Shown here: piece after piece, positions 59,590 to 64,000 of the stretch
How the letters are laid out: every line of letters starts with the position of its first letter
Position numbering within the stretch: position 1 is the first letter of the stretch
Source of the DNA: Mycobacterium sp. IS-1590
Lineage (GTDB): Bacteria > Actinomycetota > Actinomycetes > Mycobacteriales > Mycobacteriaceae
Assembly (NCBI RefSeq): GCF_001500025.1
Contig: NZ_LQIW01000016.1
Span: 1 to 64,000, forward strand
Reading direction: 5' to 3'
Length of the DNA stretch: 64,000 nt
Notes under the pieces: model-generated
The model's database searches: none
What the model saw: the letters and a program-made list of their open reading frames with translations, nothing else
What the model was told of the DNA's origin: nothing
Position numbers and translations under genes: made by a program

Positions 59590-61142
59590 AGGGCGACCGA
59601 TCCCAGGACGCCGTCGGCGATCATGGTGCTCAGCGTCTTTCGGTCGAACTTTCCGCTGGGCAGGATCGGGATCTGGTCACTGGAGGCCAGCACCCAGCGG
59701 GTCGGCACCTTGTATGCCGACAGGTGCGCGCGGGCGTGCGCGGCCAGTGCCTCGATGTCGATGTCGGCGGCGGTGGGTACGACCACTGCGCACACCTGCT
59801 CCCCGCGACTGGGATCGTCGATGCCGAGTATCAGACACTGTGCCACGCCCGGGGATTCTTCGATGACCGCTTGAACTTCGAGCGGTGAGACGTTGGCGCC
59901 GGCGGCCTTGATCATATCGGTGGTGCGGCCGACGTAGAACAGCCGGGGGTCGCCGGGTCTGCGGTAGACGCGGTCACCCGTGTGGTACCAACCGTTTTCG
60001 TCGAAGGTCTCCCACCGCTCCCGCTTGTTGTAGCCGGCCATCACGCCGATACCGCGGATCAGCAGTTCGCCGACCTCTCCGTCCGGCACCAGGGCACCGG
60101 CGTCGTCGACGATGCACATGTCGGTGTATGCGAACCCGCCCGCGGTCTCGGACATGGTGCGGTGCACGGGATACCCGTCGGGTACGTCGACCATCGCGAT
60201 GTCCAGTGGCCCGTCGCGCAGCATGGGCGCGCACGCCAGATCGCGATCGGGGAAGCTCGGATGCTCACGGAGCCGCTGAGTGAACGCGGGCCATCCGATG
60301 ACCCCGGCGGCCCGCTCGCGTTCGATGAGATCGAGTGCGCCCTCGGCGTCCAGCCGCGGCATGGCCAGGACGGTGACGGGTTCGTGCAGCGCACCGGTGG
60401 CCGCGAGCAACCCGCCGACCCAGAAGAACGGCATTGCGCACAGAATACACACTGCCCCTTCGCTTTTGGATACCGCACGGATCGCGTTCGGCCACGTCGA
60501 CGTCTGCCGTACGAGCGTGCCGTGTGTGTGCATGACGCCCTTCGGATCCGCCGTCGAGCCCGACGTGTGGATGACGACGGCGAGATCGGCTGGGCTGACC
60601 TCGGCCTCCGCGGCGGACAGCAGCTCATCGGATAGGCCGTCGGTGTCGCCGTCGTACGAAGTGGCCCAGCCGGGAACCGGCCCGTCGACGAACACGATGC
60701 GACGCAGGTAGGGGGCCTCCGTCATCGCCAACCGCCCGCCGTGCTGGGTCGCCAACTGCGGCCAGGCCGCTTCGAATCGGTCGGCGACATCGATGCTCAG
60801 CACGCGGCTCGGGGCGACGATCAACGCGACATCGGCCAGGCGAGCGACTTTGGCGATCTCCGCCGGGGCGTAGAGCGTGCTCAGCGGTACGACCAGCGCG
60901 CCGATGCGGGAGGCGGCCAACCACCAAAGGACCCAGTCCACCCCGTTGGGAAAGAACAGGCCGACGCGGGTCCCCTTGCCGACACCTTCAGCCAGCAGCC
61001 ACCGCGCTATGCGCGCCGAGCGCTCATGCGCCTCGCGGTAGGTGAGTCGATCCGTCGGGGTGACCAGATAGGTGTGGTCGCCGAACTCGTGGCACGCGCG
61101 CGCCAGGAGGGCGGGAACAGTCGGTCGTGGCTGCTGCGTCAC
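59586..61142 (-). CDS. Acyl-CoA ligase/AMP-binding enzyme
   Basis: A 518-aa ANL-family enzyme. It has HTSGSTADPKGVMHTHG (P-loop), the A5 region TMSETAGGFAYTD in place of the usual TE-T, GWYHTGDRV with the ribose-binding Asp, GRTTDMIKAAGANVSPLEV and the catalytic lysine region LPSGKFDRKTL. It would activate a carboxylic acid to its CoA ester. The start GTG at 61142 gives TQQPRPTVPALL, the normal family N terminus. It is translationally coupled to the dehalogenase-like hydrolase. The substrate is unknown. Confidence 0.82.
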   Translation of the reverse strand: MTQQPRPTVPALLARACHEFGDHTYLVTPTDRLTYREAHERSARIARWLLAEGVGKGTRVGLFFPNGVDWVLWWLAASRIGALVVPLSTLYAPAEIAKVARLADVALIVAPSRVLSIDVADRFEAAWPQLATQHGGRLAMTEAPYLRRIVFVDGPVPGWATSYDGDTDGLSDELLSAAEAEVSPADLAVVIHTSGSTADPKGVMHTHGTLVRQTSTWPNAIRAVSKSEGAVCILCAMPFFWVGGLLAATGALHEPVTVLAMPRLDAEGALDLIERERAAGVIGWPAFTQRLREHPSFPDRDLACAPMLRDGPLDIAMVDVPDGYPVHRTMSETAGGFAYTDMCIVDDAGALVPDGEVGELLIRGIGVMAGYNKRERWETFDENGWYHTGDRVYRRPGDPRLFYVGRTTDMIKAAGANVSPLEVQAVIEESPGVAQCLILGIDDPSRGEQVCAVVVPTAADIDIEALAAHARAHLSAYKVPTRWVLASSDQIPILPSGKFDRKTLSTMIADGVLGSVAL

Positions 61143-61208
61143 GCAGTGATTGTCTCCAACGCGCACCGGGCGATCGCACGAGGCGGTCGCCCGGTGGCGT
61201 CAGGACGC

Positions 61209-62249
<1,041 letters not shown>

Positions 62250-62382
62250 TCAAGGCGCTGCTGCTTCGATCCGGAGACTCGCCGCGCGTAGCCGCTGCTG
62301 ACGGTTATGTCGGCGCCGGCGACGGCCCTGTTACCGGAGAGTGGGGCGCGTCACCGTTGCGCCGTCCGGGTCGCGGTGGGAG

Positions 62383-63051
62383 CTATCTGCCGTTCGCCGA
62401 CAGGCGCTTGCGGGCGTAGGTCTTGAGTTCGGCGGACAACGCATCGGCTGCGAGCAGCTGTGGAAGCAATGAGGCGTCGGACATCCTCGCGCGGAACGCC
62501 AACTCGACGGTCACCTCGTGATCGGGGCGGTGCTCGACGGAGATCTCATCGCCTGCGCCCACCGTCCCCGGCGAGATGACGCGCAGGTACGCACCGGGTT
62601 TGGAGGCCGCGGTGAAGGTCTTCATCCAACGGTCGATCTGCAGAAAGGCCGCGAAGGTGCGGCACGGTGTGCGCGGCGCCGAAACCTCGAGCAGAAGACC
62701 GTCGGCGCCGACGCGCCAGCGTTCACCGATGCGCGCCTGTGTCACATCGACGTTGGCGGTGGTGAGGTTCTCGCCGAACATCCCGTTGGTCAACCGACGG
62801 TCGAGTCGATCTTCCCAGTCGTCGAGGTCTTCACGCGCGTACACGTAGACCGCTTGATCGTCACCGCCGTGCAGCTTCGTTTGGCCGATCGTGTCCCCGA
62901 CGAGTCCGCTACCGAGGCCGCCGCGCATCGGTCCCGGCGCGCGCACCGCGACCCGGTCGGGCACGGCGACCTTGTCGATGCCCGTCGACCTCGACGGCGC
63001 ATCGGGATTGACGCGCACCCGCGCGACATTCACCGACAGCACTTTTGCCAC
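62383..63051 (-). CDS. MOSC-domain protein (YiiM-like)
   Basis: A 222-aa protein with a complete MOSC domain. It has GLVGDTIGQTKLHGGDDQAVYVYAREDL, MFGENLTTANVDV, RIGERWRVG and the sulfur-carrying cysteine loop EVSAPRTPCRTFAAFL, followed by the YiiM-type helical C terminus. Such proteins bind the molybdenum cofactor and help reduce N-hydroxylated compounds. The start is GTG. It is a useful comparison for the truncated MOSC frame at 57 kb. Confidence 0.85.
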   Translation of the reverse strand: MAKVLSVNVARVRVNPDAPSRSTGIDKVAVPDRVAVRAPGPMRGGLGSGLVGDTIGQTKLHGGDDQAVYVYAREDLDDWEDRLDRRLTNGMFGENLTTANVDVTQARIGERWRVGADGLLLEVSAPRTPCRTFAAFLQIDRWMKTFTAASKPGAYLRVISPGTVGAGDEISVEHRPDHEVTVELAFRARMSDASLLPQLLAADALSAELKTYARKRLSANGR

Positions 63052-63185
63052 CCGGACAGGTTAACGACGGACCGGGCACCCCGCCTCGCAGGAATTTCGC
63101 CCGCAGTACTCAAAACCCTTAACAAGGAACTACTACCGAGCGTAGTATTCGCGGAGGCGGTGTCGACAAACGAAATGGTGTAACC

Positions 63186-63620
63186 GTGAAGTGGAGTTTC
63201 GCCCAGATCGGCCTGCTGATCATCGCCGTCTTCCACGTCGTCCAGGCGGTGATCGGCTTCATCGTGGAACCGAGCTTCGCGACCGGCCCGGACGCGCCGA
63301 CCGCGCAGGTACTGGGGATGGATTACAACGGCTGGCACGCCGTGGCCGGGCTCGCCCTGTTCGGACCGGGACTCGTGTTCGCGTTCCGCAAGTCGTGGTC
63401 GGTGTTGTATCTGCTCGTCGCGGCGGTGGCGGGCGCGTTGCCGGGCATTTGGGCTTTCTTCTCACACCAGGTGGCGTACGTGTTCACGTTCCCGAACAAC
63501 ATCACCGACGCGGTGGTGCACCTGGTGACTGCCGCGGTGATGCTGGCGGTGGCCGGTATTCAGATCCGCTTGGACGGCGGTTTGCAGAACTCGCTTGCCG
63601 ACCTGCGTAAGGGGTCGTGA
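63186..63620 (+). CDS. DUF4383 family membrane protein
   Basis: A 144-aa protein with four TM helices (about 6-27, 48-66, 72-93 and 105-124). The first contains the HVVQAVIGF pattern and the third loop has GALPGIWAFF, followed by NITDAVVHLVTAAVMLAV, typical of DUF4383. The function is unknown. The start is GTG with a weak ribosome binding site. A large hairpin follows the stop by 16 bases. Confidence 0.8.
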   Translation: MKWSFAQIGLLIIAVFHVVQAVIGFIVEPSFATGPDAPTAQVLGMDYNGWHAVAGLALFGPGLVFAFRKSWSVLYLLVAAVAGALPGIWAFFSHQVAYVFTFPNNITDAVVHLVTAAVMLAVAGIQIRLDGGLQNSLADLRKGS

Positions 63621-63636
63621 CCCCGGGCCGCCTCCG

Positions 63637-63702
63637 CTAGTGTGCGATCAGATCGTCAAAAGCCGTGCTAAGACGTTGATTTGCGATCTGAATGCACACT
63701 AG
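63637..63702. terminator. Long hairpin between convergent genes
   Basis: CTAGTGTGC (63637-63645) pairs perfectly with GCACACTAG (63694-63702). The stem continues inward (GATCAGATCG with CGATCTGAAT, 8 of 10) and with CAAA/TTTG after one bulge, about 23 base pairs in all. It separates the DUF4383 gene (plus) from the small acidic protein (minus). It is either a bidirectional terminator or a copy of a small dispersed palindromic element. Confidence 0.6.
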
Positions 63703-63711
63703 GGGCGCCGG

Positions 63712-63861
63712 CTACTCGGCTCCGTCCTTGTCGTCCTTGTCGTCTGCCGAGGGGATGCCTTCGGGCGGCGGCGTCGAATATGCGGGAGCCGTCGGCGGAA
63801 CGCCTTGCTCCGCGCCCTCACCCTGGTTCGCGTCGTCCGGGGCCTGTTCGGGTGAGCTCAC
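63712..63861 (-). CDS. Small acidic hypothetical protein
   Basis: A 49-aa protein from a GTG start with a good ribosome binding site (GAGGAG, 6-7 bases upstream). It is rich in Pro, Asp, Glu and Gln, with the tail SADDKDDKDGAE. It is probably disordered. I know no function. Short acidic proteins of this kind are common in mycobacteria and usually missed by annotation. Confidence 0.5.
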   Translation of the reverse strand: MSSPEQAPDDANQGEGAEQGVPPTAPAYSTPPPEGIPSADDKDDKDGAE

Positions 63862-64000
63862 TGTTTGTCTCCTCGTCCACGATGGTCTCGCCGAGCGATA
63901 CCCGCACACACGGCGACAAAAACCGCGTTGTTGGGATCGGTAGCCGAAAGCTCCTCGTGTACTTGCCACGACGACGCTTATCGAGCGCCGGGCAGACCAA
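63862..64000. other. Right edge of window, no supported gene
   Basis: The 139 bases upstream of the small acidic gene contain an Arg-rich minus-strand open frame that continues past the window edge and overlaps the acidic gene's start. Its composition is unlike mycobacterial protein, so it is not called. Confidence 0.3.

Noticed and set aside
63818..64000. A 60-codon minus-strand frame at the right edge
   Set aside because: Arg/Ser-rich translation and overlap with the start of the better-supported acidic protein gene.

Overview
The window is actinobacterial and most likely from a rapidly growing mycobacterium (Mycolicibacterium-type). It is GC-rich and carries a furA-katG pair behind a leaderless promoter, an antigen 85 mycolyltransferase, an LdtMt1-like L,D-transpeptidase, a RipD-like cell-wall protein, an LpqH-like lipoprotein, a CYP125-family P450 and the long (765 aa) isocitrate lyase. 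Several genes recall the Mycobacterium tuberculosis cinA/katG/furA/aceA neighbourhood, but the order is rearranged and much accessory material is inserted. I see no tRNA, rRNA or CRISPR array.

Layout. 0-5.7 kb: end of a proline-rich protein, an L,D-transpeptidase, a FadR-type regulator coupled to a membrane di-iron hydroxylase behind a TGGTC-A-GACCA operator, small NTF2-like and LpqH-like proteins, and an AhpD-like protein with an XRE regulator. 5.9-14.2 kb: a putative steroid/lipid catabolic block (CYP125-type P450, nitronate monooxygenase, VOC protein, HAD hydrolase, dihydrodipicolinate-reductase-like enzyme, hydroxysteroid-type SDR). It has three sites matching or nearly matching the KstR palindrome TnnAACnnGTTnnA, plus a TetR gene next to its own palindrome. 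14.3-24.1 kb: thioesterase, cinA, hydrolases, an acyl-CoA ligase, yaaA, an NlpC/P60 protein with a 48-bp tandem repeat, and a phosphodiesterase-like enzyme.

24.1-36.6 kb is the outstanding feature: one uninterrupted 12.4-kb gene for a 4146-residue protein. It has an AfsR/SARP-type winged helix and BTAD, a class III nucleotide cyclase domain, a STAND-like AAA ATPase with Walker A and B motifs, and a helical repeat region. These are followed by 21 consecutive NTF2/SnoaL-like modules: one solitary module, then ten alternating A-B pairs of about 271 residues. This looks like a giant one-protein signalling regulator whose sensory part grew by tandem duplication.

36.6-48.9 kb: an ArsR-AHSA1 fusion regulator with paired operators in its promoter, coupled to a DUF899 gene; a complete IS30-family element; a metallo-beta-lactamase-fold protein, hydrolases and a glutamine amidotransferase; katG-furA; an acyltransferase-3/SGNH pair; and a PrrB-like sensor kinase without a neighbouring response regulator. 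49.3-52.8 kb holds a second unusual module: a secreted-looking protein with duplicated alanine/aspartate-rich repeats, followed by a polytopic M50-type metalloprotease with a PqqD-like N terminus and a twice-repeated CxxC extracytoplasmic motif. 52.8-64 kb: isocitrate lyase, L-2-hydroxyglutarate oxidase, a RipD-like pseudo-enzyme, a truncated MOSC gene, a flavin monooxygenase-like protein, a haloalkane-dehalogenase-like hydrolase coupled to an acyl-CoA ligase, an antigen 85 protein lacking a cysteine pair, an intact MOSC protein, a DUF4383 membrane protein, a large hairpin and a 49-residue acidic protein.

All functional calls come from reading motifs and recalling families. No database search was possible.
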